From JAJRZL01 sp964557855 (GTDB lineage: Bacteria; Zixibacteria; MSB-5A5; GN15; FEB-12): a DNA stretch of 64,000 nucleotides. Positions 9,028-18,093 of this stretch are shown here, one piece after another. A program made the position numbers and the translations under genes. Every line of letters starts with the position of its first letter. The first letter of the stretch is position 1. Location of the stretch: NCBI GenBank assembly GCA_964557855.1, contig CAZLBP010000013.1, positions 32,765-96,764 of the forward strand, read 5' to 3'. The notes below the pieces were generated by a model, which searched no databases, was not told the origin of the DNA, and saw only the letters and a list, made by a program, of their open reading frames with translations.

Positions 9028-9991
9028 GTTCTCTTTCTATAGCTCCCAGAAACTCATCGGCGCCCTTTCCGGAAACCGCCGACAGAGCAATATAGTCGTC
9101 CGGCCACTCTTTGGAAACCGCTTTCAGCGTGTCGTCATCCACCGTATCGATCTTCGTGATGACAACCAGCGAATTCCGTTCACTGAGTTCCTTGTCGAAT
9201 TGCCTCAGTTCTTCCCTTAAGTGCACCAGGGTCTCCTCGATGTCAATCTCATTTATGTCTATCACATAGACAATCAACCGCGTCCGTTGAATATGTCTGA
9301 GAAACTGATGTCCGAGACCTTTGCCTTCCGAGGCGCCTTCAATGAGGCCGGGGATATCCGCCATTACACAGGACTTGAACTCCCGCAGCTTGACTATACC
9401 GAGTTTCGGCGTCAGGGTCGTAAACGGATAGTCGGCGATTTTGGGACGCGCGGCGGAGAATGCGGCCAGGATGGTTGATTTACCGGCATTCGGTTTCCCC
9501 ACCAAACCCACATCGGCGAGCAACTTCAATTCCAACGCCAGCTTCCGATTCTGCCCGGCCTGACCGGGGGTCGCCTGGCGCGGAGCCTGATTTGTAGGTG
9601 ATTTGAAATGATCATTTCCAAGCCCACCTTTGCCGCCTTTGGCAACAGTTACTTTGGTCCCGGGTTCATCCAGATCGTAAATGAGTTCACCGGTATCCTG
9701 AGCCTTGATCAGAGTGCCGACCGGCAACCGGAGTGCGATGTCCTGCCCCGACTTGCCGGTCTTATGACCGCCGCTGCCCGGTTGGCCGCTCTCGGCCTTA
9801 TAGTGCTTGCGGTACCGATAATCGAGTAGTGTCGTCAGATTTGGATCAGCGACTGCGACAACGTTGCCGCCGTGACCGCCATCGCCGCCGTCCGGACCGC
9901 CCTTGGGAACGTACTTCTCCGTATGAAACGAAACACACCCATGCCCGCCGTTCCCGGCCGTGACTTCAATTTCGACGTAGTCGATGAACAT
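9014..9991 (-). CDS. obgE: Obg/CgtA GTPase
   Basis: 325 residues. The glycine-rich Obg fold occupies residues 1-155 (TAGNGGHGCVSF, GGPDGGDGGHGG). The GTPase domain follows, with G1 GKPNAGKST at about 165-173, switch I FTTLTPKLG, G3 DIPGLIEGA and G4 TKID. It stops right after the G domain, without the OCT domain found in Firmicutes. Obg proteins act in 50S ribosome assembly. First gene of the minus operon. There is no Shine-Dalgarno before the ATG, and a promoter -10 lies only six bases upstream, so the message may be leaderless. Confidence 0.96.
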   Translation of the reverse strand: MFIDYVEIEVTAGNGGHGCVSFHTEKYVPKGGPDGGDGGHGGNVVAVADPNLTTLLDYRYRKHYKAESGQPGSGGHKTGKSGQDIALRLPVGTLIKAQDTGELIYDLDEPGTKVTVAKGGKGGLGNDHFKSPTNQAPRQATPGQAGQNRKLALELKLLADVGLVGKPNAGKSTILAAFSAARPKIADYPFTTLTPKLGIVKLREFKSCVMADIPGLIEGASEGKGLGHQFLRHIQRTRLIVYVIDINEIDIEETLVHLREELRQFDKELSERNSLVVITKIDTVDDDTLKAVSKEWPDDYIALSAVSGKGADEFLGAIERELDRG

Positions 9992-9997
9992 GGGGAG

Positions 9998-10026
9998 AAT
10001 ATCTCGCGAGTCCCCGCAAAAGTCAA
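9998..10026 (-). promoter_or_regulatory. Candidate sigma-70 promoter for obgE operon
   Basis: On the minus strand TTGACT, a 17-base spacer and GATATT. The predicted transcript start falls on or next to the obgE ATG, which agrees with the missing ribosome-binding site. Confidence 0.45.
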
Positions 10027-10141
10027 ACTGAATGGGCCTGCTGTAGTGGATTGGTACCTGGTCTACTCGAGTCTGCCTTTCTCATTGACAAATGGCTAAA
10101 TTATTCTTTTTTTATACACAAATACTCGCAGGAGGTAGATC

Positions 10142-11461
10142 ATGAGACTCTTCATTGCCATCACGATATCCACACTTGTCGCCGTCGGTGCGCAGACGGC
10201 TGTTGTCACCGTACCCGTCGACCAGCCCACTATTCAAGCCGGCATCGACGCGGCGGCTATAGGGGACACTGTGCAGGTCAACTGCGGCATCTATTTCGAA
10301 CACGTCGCTATCGACAAGGCTATCCGCCTGATCGGTCAAGGGCTGAACTGCACGATGATCCACGGATCGGATTCGGGCAGTGTTCTCACCATTCAATCCA
10401 ACGGTGTGGAAATCAGAAATCTGTCGTTCATCCACGCCGGTCCGGGGCAGCCGTATGAGGGCAGCTGGGATGCCGGCATTAAAATCGAAGATTATGACAG
10501 CTGCCTTATCGAACGGTGCTTATTCTACGACAACGGCGCGGCGGGGATCACCTGGGCGGCCTCAGCTTACAACGAAGTACGACATTGCCGTTTCACGGAC
10601 AACGCCGCCGGGATCTATGCCTTCGAAATGTGGGAAGGGGGCGTCTTCGAAGATAATTATGCCCATGTAATCGAATGCAACCACTTTCGAGATAACGGCC
10701 AAAGCGGGATACTGTACGAACACTCTTTGTCAATGTATCATCGGGAAAACATTATCCGGTATAACATGTTTGAAGGAAACAATATCGGCATCAATATGAT
10801 AATGTCCCACGAGAACGTGGTCGAGTACAATAGCATTGTGAACAGCGATTACACAGGTATCTTTGTAATGATGTGCATGGGTGGCGGGGAATTCAATACG
10901 TTTCACCACAATTGCCTTATCAACAACGGGTCCGGGCCGTCTCAAGCGAAATGGGCCGGCGAAGGCACTAACTACTGGTATTCTCTAATTGAAGCGGAGG
11001 GCAACTACTGGTCCGACTATACGGGACCGGACAATAACGGCGACGGTATCGGCGACAGCGCTCATATGATAGAATCTTACGGTGACCAGGCATACGATCC
11101 GTACCCCCTCATGTATCCGGCCGATGTCGACAACGACGGCATCATGGATCTGGTGGACAACTGCATGATCGCCTACAATCCCGCCCAAACTGACACTGAC
11201 ATGGACGGTGTCGGCGATGTATGCTGTTGTGTGCAGCGCGGCAATGCCGACAATCTGACCGGACCCGGGGGAGCCATTGATGTGGCTGACGTGACTTACG
11301 TCGTAACATACCTGTTTCGAGGAGGCGAAATCCCGCCTTGTCCCGAACAAGGCAACGTCGATGGTCTGAGCGGCCCAGGCGGCATAACCGACATCGCCGA
11401 TCTGTCATACCTGGTAGACCACATTTTCAGAGATGGTCCGGCCCCGCCCGCCTGCTACTGA
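10142..11461 (+). CDS. Secreted right-handed beta-helix protein with TSP3-type and dockerin-like repeats
   Basis: 439 residues with a strong ribosome site (AGGAGGT, 5 bases before ATG). A signal peptide of about 19 residues is followed by a pectin-lyase-like start (VPVDQPTIQAGIDAA) and many short beta-helix coils (about 60-310) rich in N-x-I/F and EYN/HHN patterns, as in NosD/CASH and DUF1565-like proteins. Then comes a thrombospondin-type-3 calcium segment (DVDNDGIMDLVDNC, TDTDMDGVGDVC). The tail is two dockerin-like units (GNADNLTGPGGAIDVAD, GNVDGLSGPGGITDIAD) ending PAPPACY. Probably a cell-surface or extracellular carbohydrate-related protein; no catalytic residues are assignable. Confidence 0.85.
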   Translation: MRLFIAITISTLVAVGAQTAVVTVPVDQPTIQAGIDAAAIGDTVQVNCGIYFEHVAIDKAIRLIGQGLNCTMIHGSDSGSVLTIQSNGVEIRNLSFIHAGPGQPYEGSWDAGIKIEDYDSCLIERCLFYDNGAAGITWAASAYNEVRHCRFTDNAAGIYAFEMWEGGVFEDNYAHVIECNHFRDNGQSGILYEHSLSMYHRENIIRYNMFEGNNIGINMIMSHENVVEYNSIVNSDYTGIFVMMCMGGGEFNTFHHNCLINNGSGPSQAKWAGEGTNYWYSLIEAEGNYWSDYTGPDNNGDGIGDSAHMIESYGDQAYDPYPLMYPADVDNDGIMDLVDNCMIAYNPAQTDTDMDGVGDVCCCVQRGNADNLTGPGGAIDVADVTYVVTYLFRGGEIPPCPEQGNVDGLSGPGGITDIADLSYLVDHIFRDGPAPPACY

Positions 11462-11602
11462 GATTTGTATTTGCGGGTCCCTTCCGGTTACCTATTCCGT
11501 GGTCCTCTGAGCGGCTTGGCAGAGACCCGGCTGCTCCAGTCTGTGGGAAAAAACATTTGGCCGCTTATTGACGTAGGTAGTTGAAATACCATATCTTCCG
11601 CC

Positions 11603-12256
11603 ATGGCTGATACGGATGTCGATAAGCGTGCCGAGCCGACGCTGAACCAACGCAAACGGCAATGGTACGAGGAATCATCGCTCTTCCTCGGCCGCGTCTG
11701 CGTTAAACTGGGCTTCACACCCAACGTCTTGACCGCAATCTCCTTCTTGAGCGCCATTGTCTCAGGGATCTTCTTCTGGCATGGCATGTGGCTCTGGGGC
11801 GTCGCCTGGATGGTGGTTACGGCATTCGCCGACATGCTCGACGGCTCGACCGCTCGCGCTGGAAATATGGGAACGGTGTTTGGAGGGATATTGGATCATG
11901 TATCCGACCGATACGGTGAATTCTTCATTCTGGCCGGTATTACCTTGTCCGGACGTGCACACCCAGGCTGGGGTATCTTTGCGCTGTTTGGGATGATCAT
12001 AGCGTCGTATACCCGAGCCGCCGCAGAATCCATGGGCAAGATCGACAACTGCGCGGTCGGGATAATGGGCCGGTTGGAGAAGTTCATCATCATAATCATC
12101 GGCTCCCTGCTGGAGTACTTCTATCCGGAAGCAATCTGGGCTCGCGGCGGCTGGCTGGAAATTGCCCTGATCATCGTCGGCGTGACATCGTATATCACCT
12201 CCATCCAGAGGATGGTTTATACCAAGAAAATCCTCGGTGACAAACGCCAGATCTGA
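11603..12256 (+). CDS. CDP-alcohol phosphatidyltransferase family protein
   Basis: 217 residues with about five or six membrane segments. The full family signature is present: DMLDGSTAR, eight residues, G, three residues, D, three residues, D (ending LDHVSD, about residues 75-100). Such enzymes swap CMP of a CDP-lipid for an alcohol to make a phospholipid. A substrate such as inositol-phosphate is possible, because an inositol-3-phosphate synthase is encoded 12 kb away, but the sequence alone does not fix it. The Shine-Dalgarno is weak. It stands alone between two secreted-protein genes. Confidence 0.9.
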   Translation: MADTDVDKRAEPTLNQRKRQWYEESSLFLGRVCVKLGFTPNVLTAISFLSAIVSGIFFWHGMWLWGVAWMVVTAFADMLDGSTARAGNMGTVFGGILDHVSDRYGEFFILAGITLSGRAHPGWGIFALFGMIIASYTRAAAESMGKIDNCAVGIMGRLEKFIIIIIGSLLEYFYPEAIWARGGWLEIALIIVGVTSYITSIQRMVYTKKILGDKRQI

Positions 12257-12334
12257 CGCGGTATCGGCCCGTAATATAACCCGCAAGCAACCGTTCAACC
12301 ATACGTAACCTTTCACAAATCAAGGAGTACTGCC

Positions 12335-12742
12335 ATGCGCAAGCTTGTTCTGCTCGTATGCATGGTGGCGATGCCACTATTCTCAGCACCTGAATCTTCA
12401 GCCGGAGTTATCCCGTCGTGGGAGGCACCCTCGGGAAAATTCGGATTCTATCCGATTTCCAATGAGATATCTCTCTATAAGAACCTTGATGATGCCGGCG
12501 AGAACCGAGGCACGACGGTGCAATTCGTGCTGATAAACTCATTTAGACTGTTTACGAACTTCAGTCTGGAATTCACAGCCGATTACAACTTCGACTACAC
12601 AGCCGGTCTCGACGACGACCACTATGTCGAAATCGGTCTGGTGAAGCCGCTTACGGGGATACTGAGTGTCAATTATCAGAGAGTCATCACGACCTTCGAA
12701 CCCGATCCGATCAATCAATTCGGAGTAAGGATGAGTTTCTAA
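12335..12742 (+). CDS. Small exported protein, possible outer-membrane strand protein
   Basis: 135 residues. AAGGAG stands well placed before the ATG. A signal peptide ends near SAPESSAG. The rest alternates hydrophobic and polar residues in strand-like stretches (LFTNFSLEFTADYNFDY, HYVEIGLVKPL) and ends in phenylalanine (VRMSF), as many beta-barrel outer-membrane proteins do, though it is short for a barrel. I do not recognise a family. Its TAA overlaps the stop of the convergent gene at 12739 by two bases. Confidence 0.75.
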   Translation: MRKLVLLVCMVAMPLFSAPESSAGVIPSWEAPSGKFGFYPISNEISLYKNLDDAGENRGTTVQFVLINSFRLFTNFSLEFTADYNFDYTAGLDDDHYVEIGLVKPLTGILSVNYQRVITTFEPDPINQFGVRMSF

Positions 12743-13035
12743 CCCTGTTCGGCCAACAACTCCCGCGAGATCTCCTGCCATTCCTCGTCGAACGGGAGAT
12801 CGCTTATCTCCCGCCCGGCCCGCGAATACCAGTATCCGGCATTCAAGGGGTCGCCTTCCTTGCGGTGCAGATACGCATGCACCCATGCTGCCGATTGCTC
12901 CCCGGAATCCTGAATCGCAAGGTGCGCTTTGTCCCAGTCGCCGTTCGCTTCGATCCACTGGGCTTGCAGAGCGGCACTTAGACCCGATGGGGGCTGGTTA
13001 AAGGACAGTGTCCGTTTGAACTCCTCAAATGTTAT
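12739..13035 (-). CDS. Conserved small cytoplasmic protein with apparent AUA start codon
   Basis: Ninety-eight codons plus TAG read cleanly from an ATA at 13035, with a perfect AGGAGG nine bases upstream. The product begins (M/I)TFEEFKRTLSFNQPPSGLS, followed by ALQAQWIEANGDWDKAH, WVHAYLHRKEGD and AGYWYSRAG. I recall a widespread family of about 95 residues with the same blocks (TFEEFK..., AWVHAYLHRKEGD, YWYRRAG) and no known function. No ATG, GTG or TTG lies in frame between the ribosome site and residue 52. So either AUA initiates, or an ATG has mutated or been misread. Its stop overlaps that of the convergent exported-protein gene. Confidence 0.82.
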   Translation of the reverse strand: MTFEEFKRTLSFNQPPSGLSAALQAQWIEANGDWDKAHLAIQDSGEQSAAWVHAYLHRKEGDPLNAGYWYSRAGREISDLPFDEEWQEISRELLAEQG

Positions 13036-13295
13036 GGTTGGATTCCTCCTTATGTCAAGACTGCCATTGCTATGTTACTTGTTAACAATAACTTGGCTCG
13101 GCAGTTCCATGGCCCGGCAAAGCGCCTTTTAGTCCCTTCCGATTATCGGCAGATCTCCGAACCGAGAAGCCGATGTCGTACCGAACAAACGAAACTCTGT
13201 CGCGTATTACATTGTTACAAGGACTGTAAGGGTTTGATTATTGGAACCGATTCCGTATAATTGAAGTCAATAAACTGAGGTTCTCCGACAGACTG

Positions 13296-14612
13296 CTAGG
13301 CCCGCTCCTGCCTGAAGCCACTGGAGGCCAGAATCACCAACCCTGCAACGGCCGATAGGGCAGAGGCGCCGAGGATGCCAACCTTGGCAGCATCGAGAAG
13401 TTCGCCCTCAAACGCCAGGCCGGCAATGAACAGCGCCATCGTGAATCCGATTCCCGCTAGGGCGCTACCCCCGAGGATATGACGCCAAGTGACCGATTCC
13501 GGAAGGCTGGCTACGCCGATGCGGATAGCAAACATCGCCATAAGAGTGATTCCGACCGGCTTGCCAATCACGAGACCGGCGGCGGTCGCTACCGCAACCG
13601 GATGGGTGAGATCGGATAGAACAATCGGAACACCGGCATTGGCTAGAGCAAACACCGGCATTATCAGGAACGCTACCCAGGGATGCAGCACATTCTCCAA
13701 ATACTCCAGCGGTGAAATCGTCTCGCGGATGTCACTGCGGACTTCGCGTACAGCGGCGGGGCGTTCATGTTTATCTCGCCCTGTTCCTTCGAAGACTCCT
13801 TGTATCCGGCTCATGAGGTTGCCGATCTGCGTCGGCGATCTGTGACTCTTCGCGGGAGTCAGTAGACCAAGAACAACGCCTGCGATTGTTGCGTGAACAC
13901 CAGATTCATGAAACGCCAACCACACGAGAGCTCCGGTCACCACGTAAACTGAGATTCGTCGCACACCCACACGCGCTAAGCCAATTACGGCGGCGATACC
14001 TATCAGACCCAGAGCCAGCGACAAGAGATTGATTGATTCCGTGTAGCCGATCGCTATTATCAGGATCGCCCCCACATCGTCGGCGATGGCCAGTGACAGG
14101 ATCATGACGCGCAGACCGTGCGGCACTCGCTTTCCGAGGATGGCCATGCAGCCGACCACGAACGCGATATCCGTGGCCATCGGGACACCCCACCCGCGCA
14201 TTCCCGGCCCGCCCGACTGCAGCGCGAGATAAATGCCGGCTGGAAAGATCATGCCTCCGATCGCACCGACTATAGGCAAGGCCGCCCGACGCGCGTTGCG
14301 CAGCTCACCGAGTTGGAGCTCACGTTTCACTTCCATGCCGATAACAAAAAAGAAGATCGCCATCAGGCCGTCATTAATCCAGTGCTTCAAAGAATGTGAG
14401 AACTCGATGGCGCCCAGGGAGAGTCCGAGTTTAATCTTCCAGATTGACAAGAATTCAGAGGAGAGCGACGAGTTGGCCAGTACCAGGGCCAACAGAGTGC
14501 ATGCCAGGAGTACCACGCCGCCGGCCGCTTCAACATGAATGAAACGCTGCAATGCCCGAGTGACGCGCCGGATCGGTGGTACGCCTTTCGCAGTGTGTTC
14601 AGATTCGGTCAT
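13296..14612 (-). CDS. nhaA: Na+/H+ antiporter NhaA
   Basis: 438 residues with about twelve membrane helices. The family's transport residues are visible: MATDIAFVVG in helix IV and the Asp pair in LAIADDVGAILI in helix V. The N-terminal INDGLMAIFFFVIGMEVKREL is nearly invariant in NhaA. It exports Na+ in exchange for protons and responds to salt and pH in other bacteria. The cytoplasmic loop around residues 270-300 is rather long and charged. AGAGG precedes the ATG. It is transcribed away from the Ca2+/Na+ exchanger gene, so two ion exchangers share a divergent region. Confidence 0.96.
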   Translation of the reverse strand: MTESEHTAKGVPPIRRVTRALQRFIHVEAAGGVVLLACTLLALVLANSSLSSEFLSIWKIKLGLSLGAIEFSHSLKHWINDGLMAIFFFVIGMEVKRELQLGELRNARRAALPIVGAIGGMIFPAGIYLALQSGGPGMRGWGVPMATDIAFVVGCMAILGKRVPHGLRVMILSLAIADDVGAILIIAIGYTESINLLSLALGLIGIAAVIGLARVGVRRISVYVVTGALVWLAFHESGVHATIAGVVLGLLTPAKSHRSPTQIGNLMSRIQGVFEGTGRDKHERPAAVREVRSDIRETISPLEYLENVLHPWVAFLIMPVFALANAGVPIVLSDLTHPVAVATAAGLVIGKPVGITLMAMFAIRIGVASLPESVTWRHILGGSALAGIGFTMALFIAGLAFEGELLDAAKVGILGASALSAVAGLVILASSGFRQERA

Positions 14613-15086
14613 CGTCGGCCTCTGGGCTTTTGGGGATACGAGAATCCAGAGCCGACGACCGGCCGGTCATTTGCTTGTTCTCCAATGAGGATATCCAATT
14701 CAGTAAACCTCCGCCTCTGTTAAAGAACAGGAAATCCACTCTGCTTCATGAGTCTACTAATCTTCATTACGAAACTGTACCAACTGCCTAGAAGTTCCAA
14801 TCACGTTTAACCGGGGGGCTCGCGAAAAAGCAAATTGAGGGATGTTGAACTTGATCGTCGTGAAGTTGTTCGTACAGCAGATGGCCTCGTGCGATTGAAA
14901 TGAGTTCACTCTTCGGTCAAGCCGAACTATGTGAAATCGATCAAGGCGTGGGCCACCCGGCCTGGATTGGTCGTGCTCAAGGTAAGAGAGTTCTTGCCAC
15001 TCATTTCGATGTCAGTTAAGCTGTATACGTGTGCTCACAATGCGGCAGTCGAACGATACTGGTATGCAAAAAGACTTGGAGACAGG
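14613..15086. other. Divergent intergenic region nhaA / Ca2+ exchanger
   Basis: About 470 bases. An open frame extends upstream of 15087 to a GTG at 14931, but it adds no homologous residues and I treat it as noncoding. The region must contain both promoters; I could not pick a convincing pair, and I see no repeat or RNA gene. Confidence 0.5.
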
Positions 15087-16043
15087 ATGATTCTTGCTTC
15101 TTTCGCTGTTCTGGTTGGGTTGGTTATACTCATGTGGAGCGCCAACCGCTTCGTGGACGGTTCCGCATCGGTCGCGCGTCATTTTCGGATGCCACCCCTG
15201 TTGATTGGAATGTTAATAATCGGTTTCGGTACTTCGGCGCCGGAGATAGTCGTGGCTGCTATTGCCAGCATCCAAGGTAACCCCGGGCTGGCTCTCGGGA
15301 ACGCCTACGGTTCAAACATTACCAACATTGCACTGATACTCGGAATCTCGGCCGCGATCTACCCGATTGTCGTGGACTCAATCGTACTTCGCAAGGAACT
15401 TCCGATATTGACCGGCGTGACCGCACTTGCAGGAATACAACTGGTGGACGGGACGATCTCGCGTCTTGACGCCGCGCTGCTTCTGGGGGTCTTCGCATTG
15501 TTTATTGGCTGGTCGATATGGCAGGGAATGCGGAATAGGGAGGATCTATATGCAGTAGAAATAGATCAGAAAGTCGCGTTGCACCCTATGTCATTGAGAC
15601 GTTCTGTTATCCGGCTTACTCTGGGACTGGTGTTGCTGGTGGCAAGTTCTCGTCTTCTCGTCTGGGGGGCAGTCGAGATAGCCAGGAGTCTTGCCATAAG
15701 TGACCTGGTCATCGGACTGACAATAGTAGCCGTTGGTACGTCCTTACCTGAGTTAGCATCTGCTGTTATTGCGGCACGAAAGAAGCAGCACGACCTCGCC
15801 CTGGGCAATATCCTCGGCTCCAATATGTTCAACACGCTGGCGGTTGTAGGAGTGGCGGGAGTGATCTCTCCTTTGCCGGCTGAGCCAATTGTCCTTAAGA
15901 GGGACGTACTCTTCATGGGCTCGCTGACGCTGGCATTGTTTGCAATCGGCTACGGCTTTCGGGGGCAGGGCCACGTTTCTCGTCGTGAGGGTTGGACGTT
16001 ATTTGTTTGCTACCTGGCGTACATGACTTACCTGGTGATCTGA
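15087..16043 (+). CDS. Calcium/sodium antiporter (CaCA family, YrbG-like)
   Basis: 318 residues from the ATG at 15087, preceded by GGAG; this length fits the family, unlike the longer frame from 14931. The two alpha repeats that form the ion site are clear: GFGTSAPEIVVAAIAS with LALGNAYGSNITNIALILG near residues 43-80, and AVGTSLPELASAVIAA with LALGNILGSNMFNTLAVVG near 215-250. Ten membrane helices are expected. It exchanges Ca2+ for Na+ or H+ across the inner membrane. Confidence 0.93.
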   Translation: MILASFAVLVGLVILMWSANRFVDGSASVARHFRMPPLLIGMLIIGFGTSAPEIVVAAIASIQGNPGLALGNAYGSNITNIALILGISAAIYPIVVDSIVLRKELPILTGVTALAGIQLVDGTISRLDAALLLGVFALFIGWSIWQGMRNREDLYAVEIDQKVALHPMSLRRSVIRLTLGLVLLVASSRLLVWGAVEIARSLAISDLVIGLTIVAVGTSLPELASAVIAARKKQHDLALGNILGSNMFNTLAVVGVAGVISPLPAEPIVLKRDVLFMGSLTLALFAIGYGFRGQGHVSRREGWTLFVCYLAYMTYLVI

Positions 16044-16399
16044 TTGGCTCAAAGTACGACCACAAGGACGCCAAACAAACGTAATCTTCGCTCTCGCCGG
16101 AACGGATGCCATCACCCTGGATACGGTAACAATTTGGCTAAATCACTACGTTCAGCAGATAAGTCGCTATCTCTGTCCAGTTTCTGGCAGCTTTGCCGAA
16201 CGCGGCGGCTTTTCTCAGCTATTGCGTTTGCTGGCCCACATCTTACATTGACGGCAATGAAACTCCAAATCGATCAGTCGATGCAACACCACTTGAAGAG
16301 TGCCAAGTCGCCGTCGACAAACTGCTTGCCGCGACATCTCCGGCTCTGTGCTTCACAATTACCTGGAAAACAGGACGTGCGGAACAGGGTCCCACACCA
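16044..16399. other. Intergenic stretch, no supported gene
   Basis: Several frames are open here, and one is fused in frame to the metallophosphoesterase, but none has recognisable residues, a signal peptide or a ribosome site. I see no structured RNA or repeat. Confidence 0.5.
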
Positions 16400-17524
16400 A
16401 TGTTCAGACTGATTTTCTACGGCAGCTGGACCCTTGTTCACGTGTACGTCTTCTGGCGCTTGATCACTATCCCGGGGATCGTGAATCGTGTTTCCCGCAA
16501 AGCTCTGCTGGCTACCGGAGCAGCTGTCTGGGTAATTGGTATTGTGCGCCGCTACCTGGACGACATCGGCTTGGAAGCGCTGGAACGTCCCCTGGAGCTC
16601 TTTGCCATGAACTGGCTCGGCATTCTTTTCCTGGTCTTTTTCGTACTGCTGGTGGCGGATTTGGCTACCCTCTTCGGGCTCTTCTTCCGGCGGCATCTCT
16701 ATACTATTCGCGCCACCGCGCTGGCGCTGGGTCTGGTGCTTGCGGCGCTGGCATTCATTCAAGCGTCACGGCCACCCATGATAACAGAGCTTGAGATCAA
16801 GCTAGAAAGCCTCCCGGCCGAACATGATGGCCTCGAGGTTGTAGTCATCTCCGATACGCACCTGGGAGCCTTTATCGATGCCGACTGGTTGAAAGCGCGA
16901 GTAGACCAGATCAACGCCTTGCAGCCCGATCTTGTTTTCTTGCTGGGTGATGTTTTTGAAGGGGACTACCCATTAGATGATCCGGACGCCATGCAGGAGG
17001 CGCTTCGTGACTTGGACCCTCCGCTGGGTGTTTGGGCGGTTACCGGTAATCATGAGCTACACGGTGGTTATGACGCAAGCATCCGCTTTCTGGAAGATGC
17101 CGGCATAGTTGTGTTGCGCAACGAGTGGCGTGAGGTTCTGCCCGGCATGGCGGTCGGGGGTGTCGATGACGGTGGTCACGGCGAATCTACCGGCGAAGCC
17201 GCCGCCCGGATCAGACGCGTGCTCGATTCTGTCCCGGTCAACGCCGCCACGATTCTTCTGACACACCGGCCCCGGAAGGTCGAAGAAGCGGCATCCGCAG
17301 GAGCTGAGCTGATGTTAAGTGGTCACACCCACGGCGGTCAGGTGTGGCCGTTCAGCTATCTGGCAAGGTTGGCCAATCCCTTGTTCGTCGGTAGATACGA
17401 AATCGGCAACATGACCGCCTTCGTGACTCGAGGCGCCGGCACCTGGGGACCGCGGATGCGGCTGTGGTCTCCCGGCGAGATTGTCAAAATCGTCCTGAGA
17501 TCGGACCGTTCGCCAATATTATGA
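16400..17524 (+). CDS. Membrane-anchored metallophosphoesterase (YkuE/YaeI-like)
   Basis: 374 residues from the ATG at 16400, where the first membrane helix begins (MFRLIFYGSWTLVHVYVF). Four N-terminal helices (about 1-120) precede a calcineurin-like phosphoesterase domain. The metal ligands are in order: SDTHLG, LLGDVFEGD, GNHELHGGY, LTHRP and SGHTHGGQ. Homologues include UDP-2,3-diacylglucosamine- or phospholipid-directed enzymes, but the substrate cannot be read here. No strong ribosome site is seen. The frame continues upstream to 16193 without conserved residues. Confidence 0.9.
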   Translation: MFRLIFYGSWTLVHVYVFWRLITIPGIVNRVSRKALLATGAAVWVIGIVRRYLDDIGLEALERPLELFAMNWLGILFLVFFVLLVADLATLFGLFFRRHLYTIRATALALGLVLAALAFIQASRPPMITELEIKLESLPAEHDGLEVVVISDTHLGAFIDADWLKARVDQINALQPDLVFLLGDVFEGDYPLDDPDAMQEALRDLDPPLGVWAVTGNHELHGGYDASIRFLEDAGIVVLRNEWREVLPGMAVGGVDDGGHGESTGEAAARIRRVLDSVPVNAATILLTHRPRKVEEAASAGAELMLSGHTHGGQVWPFSYLARLANPLFVGRYEIGNMTAFVTRGAGTWGPRMRLWSPGEIVKIVLRSDRSPIL

Positions 17525-17587
17525 ACAGCAAGCCAAAATACATAAGAACATAAGTCTGGTATTTAGAAAAAAGTAGAGACAAGTCCC

Positions 17588-17899
17588 ATGGTGATAGTCA
17601 ATCCTGAGAAACAGGAAGGTTTTGAAGCTGGAGAAATGCCCGCTCCGGAGTTACTGGAGGCCATGGAAAAGTTCAATGAAAATGTGTTTGAGGCAGGTGT
17701 GATGATCGGCGGAGACGTATTACACCCAACGAGTAAAGTCACACTGGTCCACTTCTCCGGAGCAGGGGCGAAGAAAACAACAAGCGGACCATTTCAAGAT
17801 ACTCGCAACGTAATAGGTGGATTCTGGATCTGGAAAGTTAACTCCGAAGAAGAGGCCATTGAATGGGCCAACCGCGCTCCGATGAAAGACGAGGAATAA
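17588..17899 (+). CDS. YCII-related (DGPF-type) domain protein, short
   Basis: 103 residues resembling YCII/DGPF proteins: MVIVN at the N-terminus, ELLEAMEKFNENVFEAGVMI, SGPFQDTRNVIGGFWIWKV (the DGPF box reads SGPF) and EEAIEWANRAP. These small ferredoxin-like proteins are mostly of unknown function. Compared with the family as I know it, the first two or three residues (usually MKFMVIV or MRFMVIV) and the last 12-15 residues (usually a G-E-I-E-V-R-P strand) are absent, so it may be decaying. It may lie in one unit with the metallophosphoesterase 63 bases upstream. Confidence 0.75.
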   Translation: MVIVNPEKQEGFEAGEMPAPELLEAMEKFNENVFEAGVMIGGDVLHPTSKVTLVHFSGAGAKKTTSGPFQDTRNVIGGFWIWKVNSEEEAIEWANRAPMKDEE

Positions 17900-18093
17900 C
17901 TCATAACCTTCGTTTTCAAATCCGGTCACAATTTGGCCACAATACGGTGTAAGTCCTTGTGCCACAACGCGAGTGTGGGGTTCGACTACCCGTCTGCACC
18001 AAATAACGCAGCCTCACAAACCAAAACCAATCGGCGATAAACTACCATTATATCAATGCCCGCGATTGGCGGGCCGTGAGGCGTCCATCGACG

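Noticed and set aside
12539..12958. Minus-strand frame overlapping the exported protein and the AUA-start gene
   Set aside because: It is a different frame from the conserved 98-codon gene, crosses the signal-peptide gene and encodes nothing recognisable.
16193..16399. 69-residue N-terminal extension of the metallophosphoesterase
   Set aside because: No conserved residues; the first membrane helix of the family begins at the ATG at 16400.
17974..18001. Sequence GGGGTTCGACTACCC...TCTGCACCA resembles the T-arm and CCA end of a tRNA
   Set aside because: The T-stem has a mismatch, and no complementary 5' acceptor strand, D-arm or anticodon arm lies within 90 bases upstream. At most it is a remnant; chance is as likely.
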